64,000 bases of DNA from Terramyces sp. JEL0728. Lineage: Eukaryota > Chytridiomycota > Chytridiomycetes > Rhizophydiales > Terramycetaceae. Below, in pieces: positions 19,705 to 31,182 of the stretch (within the stretch, counting starts at the first letter, position 1; the number at the start of each line of letters is the position of its first letter). The DNA lies in NCBI GenBank assembly GCA_027603945.1, contig JADIIU010000001.1, positions 124,001 through 188,000 on the forward strand, written 5' to 3'. Both the position numbers and the translations under genes were made by a program. The notes below the pieces were generated by a model. That model saw only the letters and a program-made list of their open reading frames with translations. It had not been told where the DNA came from and did no database searches.

Positions 19705-22700
19705 TTACTTAAACTTTGGACGTGCAAGCCTAGATACCACTTTGGGAGTCGCAGTAAGTTCATCGCGATCAGATGTTATTCCAAAAGATTGCTTTGGCTT
19801 GGAAGGTTTCTTTACCATGGTTGGTTTTGCAGCCTTTATAACCGGTGCGGCTGTCAGCTCATCTTCTTCTTGGTTAAGTAAGTCATCTCTCCCACTAACA
19901 AATAATTCGCTGGGTCTTGCCAAACGGGATTTAAACGTTTTCTTTACAGACATTTTGCCAGCAATAAGTTCATCTTCACTCTCTTCATCATCGACAGGCA
20001 TAATAGGAGTCTGAGGAGCTTTGATATGCATCTTTTGAACGCCAGTAATCAAATCGTCTTCAGAATTTTCAGTTGCATCGCTGTCTATTGGAGCCACTTT
20101 TCTTGATGTTTGCTTGACCAAAGGAGCTACAGGAGTAAGCTCAACATCAGGAGGGAATTCAAACTCTGTGGCTTCTTCCTCAGATACAGGCTGGTCATTA
20201 GTTTTCAGATCCTCCACAGGCACACTCTTGAGTTTTGAAGAAATATTTGGTTTTGAAATACTAGGTGTTCTAACTGCAGTTTTCGGAGCGCGTAGATTAG
20301 ATGTGAGGCCAACGCTGCTAGATCTTTTGGACGACAGAGTGCTTTTCGCAGTTGTTTTATTTTCAAGTTTGCTGTCTGGGAGTTTTGATTTAACTGGATT
20401 TGTTTTTGAGGAAAGAGATAATCTAGAAGTGTTTGTCGTCTTTAGCGCAGATATTGTACTTTTAACAGGGACTGACTTTTCAGGAGCCGTCTTTTCTTTA
20501 CGTTCAACTAGCTTTTTTGCAGGAACTTTTGATTCAACTTTGGAATTTAAATTCGAAATGCTGAAAGTGGATGATTTGGTTTCAATTCCCTTGGAAGCGA
20601 TTCTACTGGCAGGCTTGGCAATAGATGTTGCAGTCGTGCTACTGATTTTGGATAGTGGTTCGGATTTAAGTGGTTTTACTCCTGGGTTTAAAGTTTTTTC
20701 TGGATTTGAACCGGCTTTCGAGATAGAAGTGGTAACTTTCCCAGCTTTTGCGCCAGAATTTAAACTTTTGATACCAGTTGCCAAGTTGGAAGCACGCAGT
20801 GGATTAGGCTTAAAAGCAGTAGTTTTAGTAATATCAGCAGATTTTTTTATAGTCTGCTTCCCAGTAGCTGATGACGGTACTTTTGCAGTTTCAACTGGAG
20901 GTACGGGAGAATCGGCAACTTTAGGTGGATCCATTTCAAATTCTGTGCCAATAAAGTCTGAATCGGCCTCCACGGATTCAAGCGATCTATTCACTTCTGT
21001 CATCGGATCGTCGAGCACTCCATCTTCTGTAGCAATTTTAGGTGTGTCGAAAATAATCTGCGATTCGTCATAATCACCGTCATTCGAATACCTTGGAGTA
21101 GCTATTGAAGTATGGGGCTTTGCCGACTTTGGAGTTGAATTTACTTTATCTAAAGAGTTTAATTTTGTTTCATTTGTATCACTTTTGATATCCACAAGCT
21201 TAGAGATATCTTCTTCAATATCTGGGACATCCATATCTTCATTCAAAAGTGCATCTGTATCGATGGCAGAAACCCGATTGGACATTCTAGCTTTGGGTTT
21301 CATTTTATCCGCCTGCTTTGCGGCTTCCATTCCTGCATCGTGGTCTTCTAATGCTTTTTCATGGCATTTCGTTAAAGTTTCCCTAAATTCGTCAACCATT
21401 GGTCTGAAATCAACCTTTTGTAAACTTTTTCCTGTCTTGAATATCAATATCAACTTTTACCTTATTAACTATATCCAGTAGATATTTATATAATGTTTCT
21501 TCATAGAGCTTCTCCTTGTAAAGCGGTAGGTGCTCCATTAATTTCTTGAAACTCTTTTCATTGCCGTAGTTCAATAGTGTTAAACAGAAACCGATATCAC
21601 GCCATTGACGTTCGTTTGATGCGTGTTGGAACCGGAGACATAGCTTGTCCGCAATAATTTCATTTTGACGTTCTCCCACAGTTTTAATTCCAATCTTTGA
21701 TTTTTCGGTAGTTCCGTCAACTTTTTTATCCTATTGTAAGAAATTCAATACTTTTATGATGAACGAAAACAGGAATTTAATAATGCTCTTGTACTGATCT
21801 TCATCTGTGGTGCTCAAGTTACTGATAATATCTGGCAGGTTGTTGTAGATTGCATTGTCCTTTGTGGCCAATTCTTTGAAAAACAGTTTTGCTAACCCTT
21901 TGATTCTTTCATCCGGATCTTGAGTACATTTGGCCATTTCACTAATCTGCCCCTTCACCTTTATCATGCCATTCAAAATCAAGAATGTTAAAACCATCAA
22001 GGCATTTTTCTTTGTGTGGAAGTCGGTGTCCTTCAGTCGGTTGTAAAGATAAATTATATTTTGATCAATCAGCGAATTGAAACAAATTGCCAAATCTCCT
22101 AACCCAATGATAATATTAGATCTGATTGTAGGATTCTTGGATCGTTCCAAAATTGTCAAAAGTAATTGTAGATGTGTTTCGCAGAACTCTGAGGAAACAC
22201 ACATGAATTTAGACAGTGAAATGCTAGCGACGGTTTGTAGCATAAAGTCTTTGTACTTGAGATTGTGAGTGCATATTCTGACAATTAGTGATCCAAACTT
22301 GGATAATAGAGACTTTACACCAAATAATAATTCACGTTCTCTTACAAACGATACGCATTCTTGGAATTCGTCCTCTGCAGTTCCTGTGACCATATCCATC
22401 TCATTAACTTGCACTTTTCCCTCAGATTTTTGCATCCGTCTTCTTTTCCATTCACTTTCAATATTTTCCAAATGCACAATTTGTCTTATAGCTACGTGTC
22501 CAACAACAAATACCAGCTGGCTGAGTTTCATAGTTTCAGTTACTGCACCTGGATGTTTCTGGTTAAGATTCAGCGATTCTTCCATTCGCTTTGAGATTTC
22601 ATCAACTGGATCCACAATTGGCTGTTGGCCAAATACCCTCTTTGATAACTCGTTGATAACAAAGGCAGACAGTTTGTCAGGATGCTCGCTAATTGTGTAC

Positions 22701-25149
22701 AAGGCGTTGATACCCTGCTCGGCGAAACTAAACCAGCTTTTAGAGTTTGTATTTGACAAAATTAAGGCAATTATCCTTTCGCAAGTCGGATGATCCACTG
22801 GCATGCGTTCTCTAGTAGCAGCAATACCACCTCTTTTTCTTTTAATTGAATACAACTGCAACAGGGCAATGCAACTGTATTTGGGAATTTCAAAGTTGCT
22901 GGAAGGCCCATCGTGCAAGCCATACTTTGTCAAGACATCTAGCTTGTCTGCAATAATATCTTTGCAGCTTTCGCTTTTACCAATCATTCCTAAAACAATC
23001 AGCGCATTGCGACGGGTTTTGACATCATTCTCCACTGTGCTAAAGGTCTTCCACAATGAATTTGGCAAATGGTCAGGAATTTTTTCGGTTTCAGACATAA
23101 TGGACAGTAATTCTTCCAATGAAGTTAGCTGTGCCAAATCCATAGAATCCACCAAGTGAAGTAAATTTTCCAGTACAACTTGTTCTTCAGGCATGTTGGA
23201 TTCTGGTGGGTCCATATAAATATCAGAGAAGCTGTTAATCAATGTTTCACGCACACTCCCGGTTTCTTTGTCATTTACATCCTTGTCCCAGATATTGTGG
23301 ATCATTCGCTTCACGGCTGCTTCTGCAGTATCGATTTCGTATCGATATGCAACGGTAATGAATTTCATTGATGCAATTACTTCAGTTTTTGTGCTAGAGG
23401 ATAGTAGTTCGGAAATTGTAATGCAGCATCCATTCATCAATTTGGCAAATTTGATTCCATCGCTATAGTAGTTCGTAAAAGATTGTAATTGTTTAATTTC
23501 GACATTTTCAATAGAATGGATTGGTGTGTCGGAAAATGGGTTTTCCAATTGATCCACAGCAATTCCTTTTTCTTGGATCTCATTTCCATCACCCATCAAC
23601 TCGTCAGCATCGCCATTTTGGACGTCTGGTGGCAATCTAGACCTGATTAGCTCAAGCAGATTTGCATGCAGCTTTTCGAATTTCTTTAGGGATAGAGACC
23701 CCATATCTTGTTCAACGGCAATGAATGGAGAAGTTTCCATAAACGCAGACAAAAGCTCGATCGCCTTTTTGCGAACAAAACTGTTCTTGTCCTTTACTCG
23801 AAGCACTGTCATTTCAATTATTGACTGTCGAATCGAAATTGGAATATCAGTCATACTTGGAGTATCTGCATGGCGTCTATTGTTAGTTGGCAATTACTGA
23901 GTAAGTTTAATTAGCGTATTCAATACTCTCAATCTAACAAATTGATTGCTGTCCAAGAATCGCTGCTTCAATATTTCATAAAAGTTATTCAGGTTGGTTG
24001 CCGAGGATGGAGAGTCGTCCTTTACCAAATAGTTGTGAATAATATTTCCAATTACCTCAATCAAAGAGCTTCTAATGTTGTAGGACTAGAGTCAATCCAA
24101 TTTACTTCAGAATCAAGTAGACCTTGCAAGTGAACAAAGTTCTTGAAAATATCTTTAGGTTGTAGTTCGGAGTAATAAATCAGGAATTTTGATATTGCTT
24201 TTGGCAGTTTTACATCCGTCTTTCCATCTTGGTCCTGCTTTTCCGAATATTGTTTTTCGCTGACCAATCTAACATTAGTTGCCTGGCTACTTTAGCACTT
24301 TTTCAGTCATATTCGATAGCTGAAAGGTATTGATTCCATTGCTCAATATTTCCGAAATGTATTCAGACAGCTTTTCTTCCTTTAGAAAATCGTCAAAATA
24401 AGTAAACAAAACTGGTCAAGTATAAATTACTGGAGTGGACTTGCGTGTAGTTGGCCATGATGTGGCACACTGTATCCGAAATCGTTTCTTTAGTTGCAGA
24501 TTGCTTGCTGATATCCCCTTCAAGCACAATACAAACAGATTTCAGTATAATTCTAGGTCAAGTAAAAGTACTCGACGACAATATAGTCAAGTGAACAAGT
24601 GAAAAGCGAGTTCAGATTCAACAGCACTAATTTGTGGAACGCTTCAAATATCTGATTTCTCAACCCGCCCTCCTTTTTATCTTCCCAATTCCATCCTTTC
24701 TTTTTTTCAGTTTTTGCTTGTTCTTGCTTGTGCTCCTGTTCTGCAATCAAGATCAGCCAGTACAGCAAAAATACATACAACTCCATACACCTTTTGTCTA
24801 CCTCAAACGAGTGTTGTAATTCTTCGTTCAAGTCTGATTTTGTAGTTTCAATCATTCGATCAAAAGCAGACAAGAGTACCTGAACAAAGTTTCCCTTCAC
24901 ATCAGCGATTGAGTTGTAGTGTCAACCGGTTAACAAAGAGTTACTTTAAAAAGGATCTGAGTTCGTCAAAGCACGAGAGTATCCCAGTTGGGTCCTGCAA
25001 CTTAAATGAAAGTTCTGTATGAATAAATGGATACCTTTAACTGTTTTTTTCAGTTCAGTCGGACTGCAAGTAGAGAGAATAACTTCGTTTTCGATCGAAT
25101 AAGACTGATCTTGCAAATACAACAGTTGTTGCTGGATTTCAAAGTCCAT
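19705..25149 (-). CDS. Condensin I subunit CAP-D2/Cnd1 with long disordered C-terminal tail
   Basis: A HEAT-repeat subunit of condensin that drives mitotic chromosome compaction. It starts MDFEIQQQLLYLQDQSYSIE, runs through ILSCFDELRSFLKHYNS and DSESYNIRSSLIEVIGNII, and has the conserved core with NSFVRKKAIELLSAFMETSPF and the C-terminal HEAT block (LCLRFQHASNERQWRDIGFC). Unusually, over 500 Ser/Lys/Thr-rich residues follow. Introns: 25015-25034, 24923-24944, 24553-24571, 24412-24430, 24269-24290, 24086-24105, 23877-23897, 21731-21751 and 21436-21454. The one at 24923-24944 seems to end TTG. The upstream frame through the 15-bp repeats lacks an ATG, so 25149 was chosen. Confidence 0.9.
24923..24944 (-). 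other. 22-nt condensin intron with TG acceptor
   Basis: Joining LRSFLK to HYNSIADVKG requires a 22-nt removal that starts gtaactc, contains gttaac and ends ggttg. No AG is available in the segment. Confidence 0.55.
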
Positions 25150-25177
25150 TTTCAAGATGGTTTCGGACAAATTTTGA

Positions 25178-25237
25178 ACTTTTAAATTTCGCACTTTTAA
25201 ATTTCGCACTTTTAAATTTCGCACTTTTAAATTTCGC
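25178..25237. repeat. Four perfect tandem copies of a 15-bp AT-rich unit
   Basis: The unit acttttaaatttcgc is repeated four times without change. It lies 29 bp upstream of the condensin start codon and 110 bp upstream of the divergent IQ-motif gene, so it is inside a shared promoter region of about 198 bp. Confidence 0.95.
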
Positions 25238-25347
25238 ACTCCAAGCTTTAGTTCCAAATTGTACACTAGAATTTCCAAGATAAAGTATTTTATTGCAGCA
25301 TGGTATACTTACCATCGTATTGAAAATTTGACTTTACAACGCGTTTT

Positions 25348-26218
25348 ATGAATGCAAGACTACAATCCCTACCACAAAAGAAACCCCATACACTGCCTTT
25401 AAATCTATACGACCCGCTCCCATTTCCACACTACCTCGCATTTCCCCAATACACATTCCCCCCCGATTTCTTTGACACTCAAGCGACGACAATCCAAAAG
25501 GTATTTAAAGGATACAAGACAAGAAAACTGTTTGTAAATACAAAATTGAATCCAATAACTAAACACAAAAAGCCAGATCAATATCACACTGAAAAGTTTT
25601 TATTTGAAATAGCAAAGGAGTTTATCGAGGATGCGCTGGTAGGGTTATGTCTGGAGTCTTATTATCCAATCTCAAATACAAGAGAAATGAAAGCAATGAT
25701 AATGCTGGAACATTTGACCAACCGAATGATTCACGACACTTGTCGCTCAATTATCAAACGGAGTGAGGCTGCAATAATGTACGACGACCTGCTTGTGGGT
25801 CTTATTCGTGAAGCGTTTCAGGATACAGTAAGAGATGAAATTAGAGCATACTTGATGGACACTAGAACCGAGCTAGCAATGGACAGCGTATACGATGAAG
25901 TGTTTTTGGAAAGTATCTTTGCAGTGCTTTTGGAGATTGCGGTTGAACGCGAGTATCTGCAAGTGGTAGATGAAGAAATATTTGAAACAGCAGTAGAGTA
26001 CTTTGAGGTTACTGATTTTAACCAAGGAAGAAGACATACCATTCCAGCCAAAATTTCCAAAACGAAAATCAGTCCAAATTGAAAACAAGATGGATGAATT
26101 ATTGGCGGGTTACTTGATGCAAGAAATAGTAAAACACTTGCCCCACAGGGAAGACAATCAAAGAATAGAAGAAGATACAGATTGTCTAATATTGGAGGCT
26201 TTATTTAAATCAATTTAA
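25348..26218 (+). CDS. IQ-motif protein, unknown family
   Basis: About 284 aa. After a Pro-rich N-terminus comes one IQ calmodulin-binding motif (TIQKVFKGYKTRKLF). A mostly helical, acidic region follows with pairs such as EIAKEFIEDALVGL and LLVGLIREAFQDTVRDEIRAY. One 19-nt intron (26008-26026) joins YFE to EEDIPFQPKF and a final helical exon (MDELLAGYLMQEIVKHL). IQ proteins of this build are common in flagellar axonemes, but nothing here proves that role. I do not recognise the family. Confidence 0.7.
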
Positions 26219-26232
26219 AATAATATACATAC

Positions 26233-29068
26233 TTAGTCCTTGCCAGTTGCTAAAACCGACAATTTCTTTTTGCTTGCCTGCAATGTATTCGCAAATTCAA
26301 TTAATTGGCTAAATTCATAGTTTTCAAATATCGAGATCCTTCTCTCAAGAGCATCAAAGTCCTGATTTTCTTTGAACGCCATATGACAGTAGTAGTCGTT
26401 CTTTGTTGAAAGTTGGTCAAATGGCGACCTCAGTCTTTTTAAACAAGATTCTCTGATTGATTCTAAATAAATATATGATTACCAAATCTGTTTCTATTCA
26501 AGTCTGTGTCGATATTCTGCAGGAATTCTTTATGGAAAAGATCTACGCGTTTGTTCAAATCATCGGATTGGTACGAATTTGATTGAACATATGCGGTGTA
26601 CAGAAATTGCTTGTCTATCTGAAGCGCTCCGGAACTGACAATATATCCAGTTTGCTGTTTTGTCCTTAATTCAGAGTAAAATGGCTCTTTGATTAGCTTT
26701 GACAGGATTTCCCAATCACATCGGAGCTGGTCAGTCTTTTTACCCACGTACTGCGACCAAACGATCGCATTACCATTTACCTGTATATCCAAAGGCTCGA
26801 TTATTGATTCATCTTTGTATGCAAGTAATTTTGGATCTGATACGGTAGATGGATCGCACGCAACCCCTCCTAATACAGATAGCACAGCTTCCATCATTTC
26901 CAAAGATTCTGATTTCGAGCAATTTCCACCAGCAAAAGCTTCAATTGTCCTATGTTGATAAACTTTGGCAATAAATGCTTGTAAATCTTCAATTGCAATA
27001 CTGTCCAATGAATCTGCCATCTCTTTTTCAGTCACATACTGATTCATGATTACTTTGTAAAATCTTTCATTTGCTCGCTGTAGTGGCGAGTTTTTTATGT
27101 AATTATTGTATCTTTGAGATAAACTGGCTTTGAACAACCTGAACTTTTCAGTCGAAATTTCTGGATTCTTCAAAACGACAAGGACTTTATCCAGCAGCAT
27201 TTTCACTTTGGTTAATAATAAGTACGGTTCTGGCTATACCCATCAACAGATAGTCCAATTCCAGTGTTATCATCTACCCATGTCGAATAATGCAGTCCCG
27301 CTAACGATGCATTGTATGACATTTCGTTCAACTGTTCCGAAACAAATCTACATTAATATCGATAACCTATTATAAAGTGAAGCTAGGCAGACTGATCTAG
27401 GATCATCGGGCCTGATTAACGGTGATTTTATGGTATACATGAACTCTGATTTTGGAATCTTGAATTCAAAGTCGGGCAAGTAAAACATTGTAGCTCCATT
27501 ATTGTCAAATATTTTTACAGGCTTCTTCTTTTCCTGTTCGTGGGCAAGTACATCCAATTTGCTCGGTACTAGGATATTTGGTTTGGGGTATAGAATTTCG
27601 TTGGAGGTACTTGGCTGGGAGCATTTGGCAAGAGGGAATACGGTATACCTCGCACCCATCCATTTTTCTTGTCTGTCGAGCGTATATGGTGGATTTTGGG
27701 CCATTATTTCAACAAATGAATTTTCAACTTTCAATAACTTGAGAAGATTGCTAATTGCATCAGGATCAAACTTGTCGATTGTGATGGTATGTCTAGGGAA
27801 TGTTTCCAGGCTTTCCCTTCTCATAGCCTTAGCATACGAGACAGCGATGCCCGAAGATCGTTGTTGATATTCATAGGATATTTTTGACATCAGGTTGCGT
27901 TCATGGAATATATGCTAATATGAACAAACATTTACTTTTGGGAAATCTTGGGTTTTCAAGGCGTCTATCGCTTGCACAATTCTACTGATAACTTCCATCC
28001 AACGAGACAATCCCTTTTCAGTCAATACAACAGAAATTTCATATAATACATTTTTCTGCCCTACAATGTGTTGTCCTGCAGAAATCCCCTCAGCTAAATC
28101 ATGCTTTTTCAAAAGAGACAAGAGTGAGTTCTCTCCCTCGTGCCCTAACGAAAAGGAGAGCAGAGAAGCAGGCTTTGAAAGCATATCGCAATATTCAAAT
28201 GGAATTTCCCAAGCAATGGTTAATTCTTTGAGGTTTTTGATTGGCTGAATCCACACCACTTTCCCTTTCAACTCTGAGAAAATCTCCTGCTTTTGTAGCC
28301 TGTTTGTGATATTGTGATTTTGAATAGGTAAAAAGTGCTCTGCCACGATATCCTGTAGCTCTGACAAAGGCTGTTTTCCAACTACCACCAAATTCATCAA
28401 ATTTGAACTGTAGTGCGTGTGAAACCAATTTTTAAGGTATTTTTGATCAATCAATTTCATTGTTTCCAAGTTTCCAGTGTTGAATCCAGCTAATTTAGTT
28501 CCTTCTTACAATATGGGTGAACCTGGCTTGACAGCTCTTTTCTTACATGGATAGCTCTCCACCCGTCGGACAAAATATTCTTTTTATATTCCTCGTCCAC
28601 AGCTGCTATTAACCCTACATTACCAATCATCTCTCTCTCGACACAATTCTCGTTGAATAACGGCTCATAAAAGAACCGCGAGAATCTGTCAAGTGCACCA
28701 ACTAGTTTTTTTGGAGTCACTTGCTGAAAATAATACAATGAATGATCATTTGCTGTATATCCATTTAGTGAGCCGTTGGCGTCTGAAATGAATCGCTTGT
28801 ATTCATTTTCTGAAGGGTATTTTTTGGTTCCTAAAAATAACATGTGCTCCAAAAAGTGTGCTGAGCCTGCATACTTTCCATCATGCCAACTGCCAGCATC
28901 GATACTTAGTGCTGCACTTGATATTGGAGTATTTTTATCGCTGATTAAGACTGCATTCAATCCGTTGGATAATCTAATCTTACCCATCTCCATACTCTGT
29001 AATTGATGTGATTTGAGTTTATAACTGAATTGATTCCTGATATTAATAATTGTATTTTTCCCCTTCAT
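26233..29068 (-). CDS. STE23: Insulysin-type M16 zinc metalloprotease (IDE/STE23-like)
   Basis: A large chamber protease that degrades short peptides. The inverted zinc motif HxxEH is present as HFLEHMLFLGTKKYPSENEY, with a downstream AVDEEYKKN supplying the third Glu ligand. The remaining M16 repeats follow (PTRHTITIDK-like linker, FSYQQRSSG-like block, RTKQQTGYIVSSG near the C-terminus). It ends LSVLATGKD. Introns: 28490-28509, 27915-27935, 27348-27366, 27206-27225 and 26463-26482 (19-21 nt). The frame is open to 29092 only through GTG, so the ATG at 29068 is used. About 910 aa, normal for the family. Confidence 0.92.
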
Positions 29069-29131
29069 TTCTTTTTTTCGAGGATTTTTCACATGATGGC
29101 TTTCGTGGATGATTTCTTGCTTTGAATTCGA

Positions 29132-29857
29132 ATGTCAGTGAAATTAATTGAATCGCAAAACGAAGAAGGGATACGGGGCCGATTAGCAAAGAATCGGCAG
29201 CTCAGAAGGAAAGCTCGTTTACATGGTGCAACGCGTGTGATATTTGCACCACTTCAATATCCCCACACCAAACTTCCCTCTATCATGGCAAAAACGGAAA
29301 CACCAGATGCGTTAGAGGATAGCACAAGTGATGGTAGTAGCGCGCGATATTCAAAGAGGTTCCCGAGAATACCAAAGAGGAACAGCCAAACTATAAGAGT
29401 AAGCCAGGGTAAATTGAAAAAAATGATGGCGGACCAAGCAATAGAGAAAAGAATGCACAGTCTTGGATACGCGAATTATCTCAGTCCAAGAAAAAGGCGA
29501 CCTCCTTTCAATTCAAACGAGTCAGCGCGATTAAAACTGAAGGGTCTGCTGGAAGTGCACAAGAAAGGTGACGAAGCTCTGGATGCATCGCTTGCAAAAC
29601 TCAGACTTTCAAGTATTCAACCGGCAATAGAGATCAATTTCAAAAAAATCAGGCAAAAGGAGATAATAGAGAGTAAAATTCTGTTTGAAAAACTAAAGAA
29701 CCCAAACAAAGATGACTTGCCGCTAAAGAAGAAGCTAAACAGAGCACTGGTTGGACCTCGTGAAATCCTTTCAGTCCGGCCAAGAGAACGCACTCCTCCA
29801 AAATACTGGTCGCCAAAGCGAAAACCAAAGCAGCTACCACCAATAGTAGAAAATTAA
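29132..29857 (+). CDS. Unknown basic protein
   Basis: A 241-aa single-exon protein, strongly basic, with stretches such as RLAKNRQLRRKARLHGATR, KRFPRIPKRNSQ and a Pro/Lys-rich end (RPRERTPPKYWSPKRKPKQL). Helical segments lie near ESARLKLKGLLEVHKKGDEAL. I do not recognise it. The composition fits a microtubule-, axoneme- or nucleic-acid-binding protein. The start is 63 bp from the divergent M16 protease start. Confidence 0.6.
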   Translation: MSVKLIESQNEEGIRGRLAKNRQLRRKARLHGATRVIFAPLQYPHTKLPSIMAKTETPDALEDSTSDGSSARYSKRFPRIPKRNSQTIRVSQGKLKKMMADQAIEKRMHSLGYANYLSPRKRRPPFNSNESARLKLKGLLEVHKKGDEALDASLAKLRLSSIQPAIEINFKKIRQKEIIESKILFEKLKNPNKDDLPLKKKLNRALVGPREILSVRPRERTPPKYWSPKRKPKQLPPIVEN

Positions 29858-29966
29858 TTACGATCCAACATACTATATAATAGTCCGCTATACATCTCCG
29901 AAATCAATAAAATGTCCATTGTTCAGTTTTCATATTTATTACCGCGCGCCGTTTGCGATATTCACG

Positions 29967-31175
29967 ATGTTGGAGGTTATTGCCGGGGTCTGGATCGCAG
30001 CAGAAGTATGCTTTATATGGTCAACGGCGTGGAGATATGGAAAGAAGCTCCCAAACAAATCTCACCTCCCAGATATTGACGAAACCGCGTACACTCAAGT
30101 TTTAACTGAATTCTGCAATACAAAGTCTGTCACTGATCCAAAATCCTTTATCGAAGGTTGGTTTTTTGGGAAGGATATTTCAGAAATCGGACGCAAAGAC
30201 ATTTTGGAGTGGATTGGCGGCATGTTTTTCAACAAGACTGCTGGCCTGGATGAAACCCAAAGCCAGCGAGTATTAGATGCACTAGAACAACTGGAAGCTA
30301 TACTGGGGCACACGTTTGAAGAAAAGGATATCAAGGTCAACAAGATGTTGTTGACGTGTGACACTGTGAATATGCTGTTCCGCCCGATGGCCTTCTACGC
30401 ATCGATCCAGGGATTTGACTACTATGTACAAATGAAACTGTGGAGAAAAAACTTTGTGTATAACAAGGAAAAGGGAATGGTATCTTATTACCGTCAAGGC
30501 ACTAGTTCAAAGCCAAATATCGTTTTCTTCCACGGGATCGGCATAGGTGTTTCCGCCTACATTCGATTTATCAATGCCTTGGTAAGTAGATTTCCAAAAC
30601 GGACAATAATTCTATTTGAAATGCCCTCTATCGCGATGAAACTCAATTTATCTTATTGTCTTCCAAAGGAATATTCGGACAAAGTCGCCGGCAGACTGGC
30701 AGAATTCGGTTTGTACAACAATATCTTGATCGGGCATAGTTTAGGGACAATGTGTATCCGCTGGATGGATTTATACCACCCGGAATTTGTCCAAGCCCGA
30801 ATTTTCATCGATCCAGTTTGTTTTGCTTTGTGGACCCACCACATTGCAAAAAACTATATTTATAGAGATCCAAAAACACTTGGACAAAAATTGATGTTGT
30901 ACTTGACCGCCATGGAGCCTGGAATCGCTACTTATCTACGCAGGTATTTTGTGTGGTTTGAAAACACTTATTTTTCATCACATCTCCCCAAAAATGCATC
31001 CATATTTTTAGCAGAAAAAGACGAAATTGTGGACTCGCTGTATATAAGGGAATATCTGCACAGACACAGAGAAGAAGGACGAAACGTTAGTATCGTTAAT
31101 GATGCAGCGCACGGTCAAATGATGTTGGGAGGCTGCTACAATGATATATTTGAAGCAGCTGTATCTTTTATTTGA
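29967..31175 (+). CDS. Membrane-anchored alpha/beta hydrolase
   Basis: About 402 aa. The N-terminal hydrophobic segment (MLEVIAGVWIAAEVCFIWST) should anchor it to a membrane. The hydrolase core has an oxyanion-type strand (NIVFFHGIGIGVSAYIRF), the nucleophile elbow GHSLGTM (Ser), an acidic residue in LAEKDEIVD and a His in DAAHGQMML. The substrate is not evident; lipases and lysophospholipases of this build are common. No intron. The frame extends 5' only through a TTG, so the ATG at 29967 was chosen. Its stop lies 7 bp from the convergent DBP8 stop. Confidence 0.8.
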   Translation: MLEVIAGVWIAAEVCFIWSTAWRYGKKLPNKSHLPDIDETAYTQVLTEFCNTKSVTDPKSFIEGWFFGKDISEIGRKDILEWIGGMFFNKTAGLDETQSQRVLDALEQLEAILGHTFEEKDIKVNKMLLTCDTVNMLFRPMAFYASIQGFDYYVQMKLWRKNFVYNKEKGMVSYYRQGTSSKPNIVFFHGIGIGVSAYIRFINALVSRFPKRTIILFEMPSIAMKLNLSYCLPKEYSDKVAGRLAEFGLYNNILIGHSLGTMCIRWMDLYHPEFVQARIFIDPVCFALWTHHIAKNYIYRDPKTLGQKLMLYLTAMEPGIATYLRRYFVWFENTYFSSHLPKNASIFLAEKDEIVDSLYIREYLHRHREEGRNVSIVNDAAHGQMMLGGCYNDIFEAAVSFI

Positions 31176-31182
31176 TAAATAA

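Noticed and set aside
20114..21073. 319-codon plus-strand open frame opposite the CAP-D2 tail
   Set aside because: It mirrors the low-complexity Ser/Lys/Thr coding of the minus strand and is rich in Ser/Val/Phe without any domain. The minus-strand frame continues from conserved condensin sequence.
25150..25278. N-terminal extension of CAP-D2 through the 15-bp repeats (VRNLK repeats)
   Set aside because: The frame is open but has no ATG. The family N-terminus begins naturally at MDFEIQQQLL.
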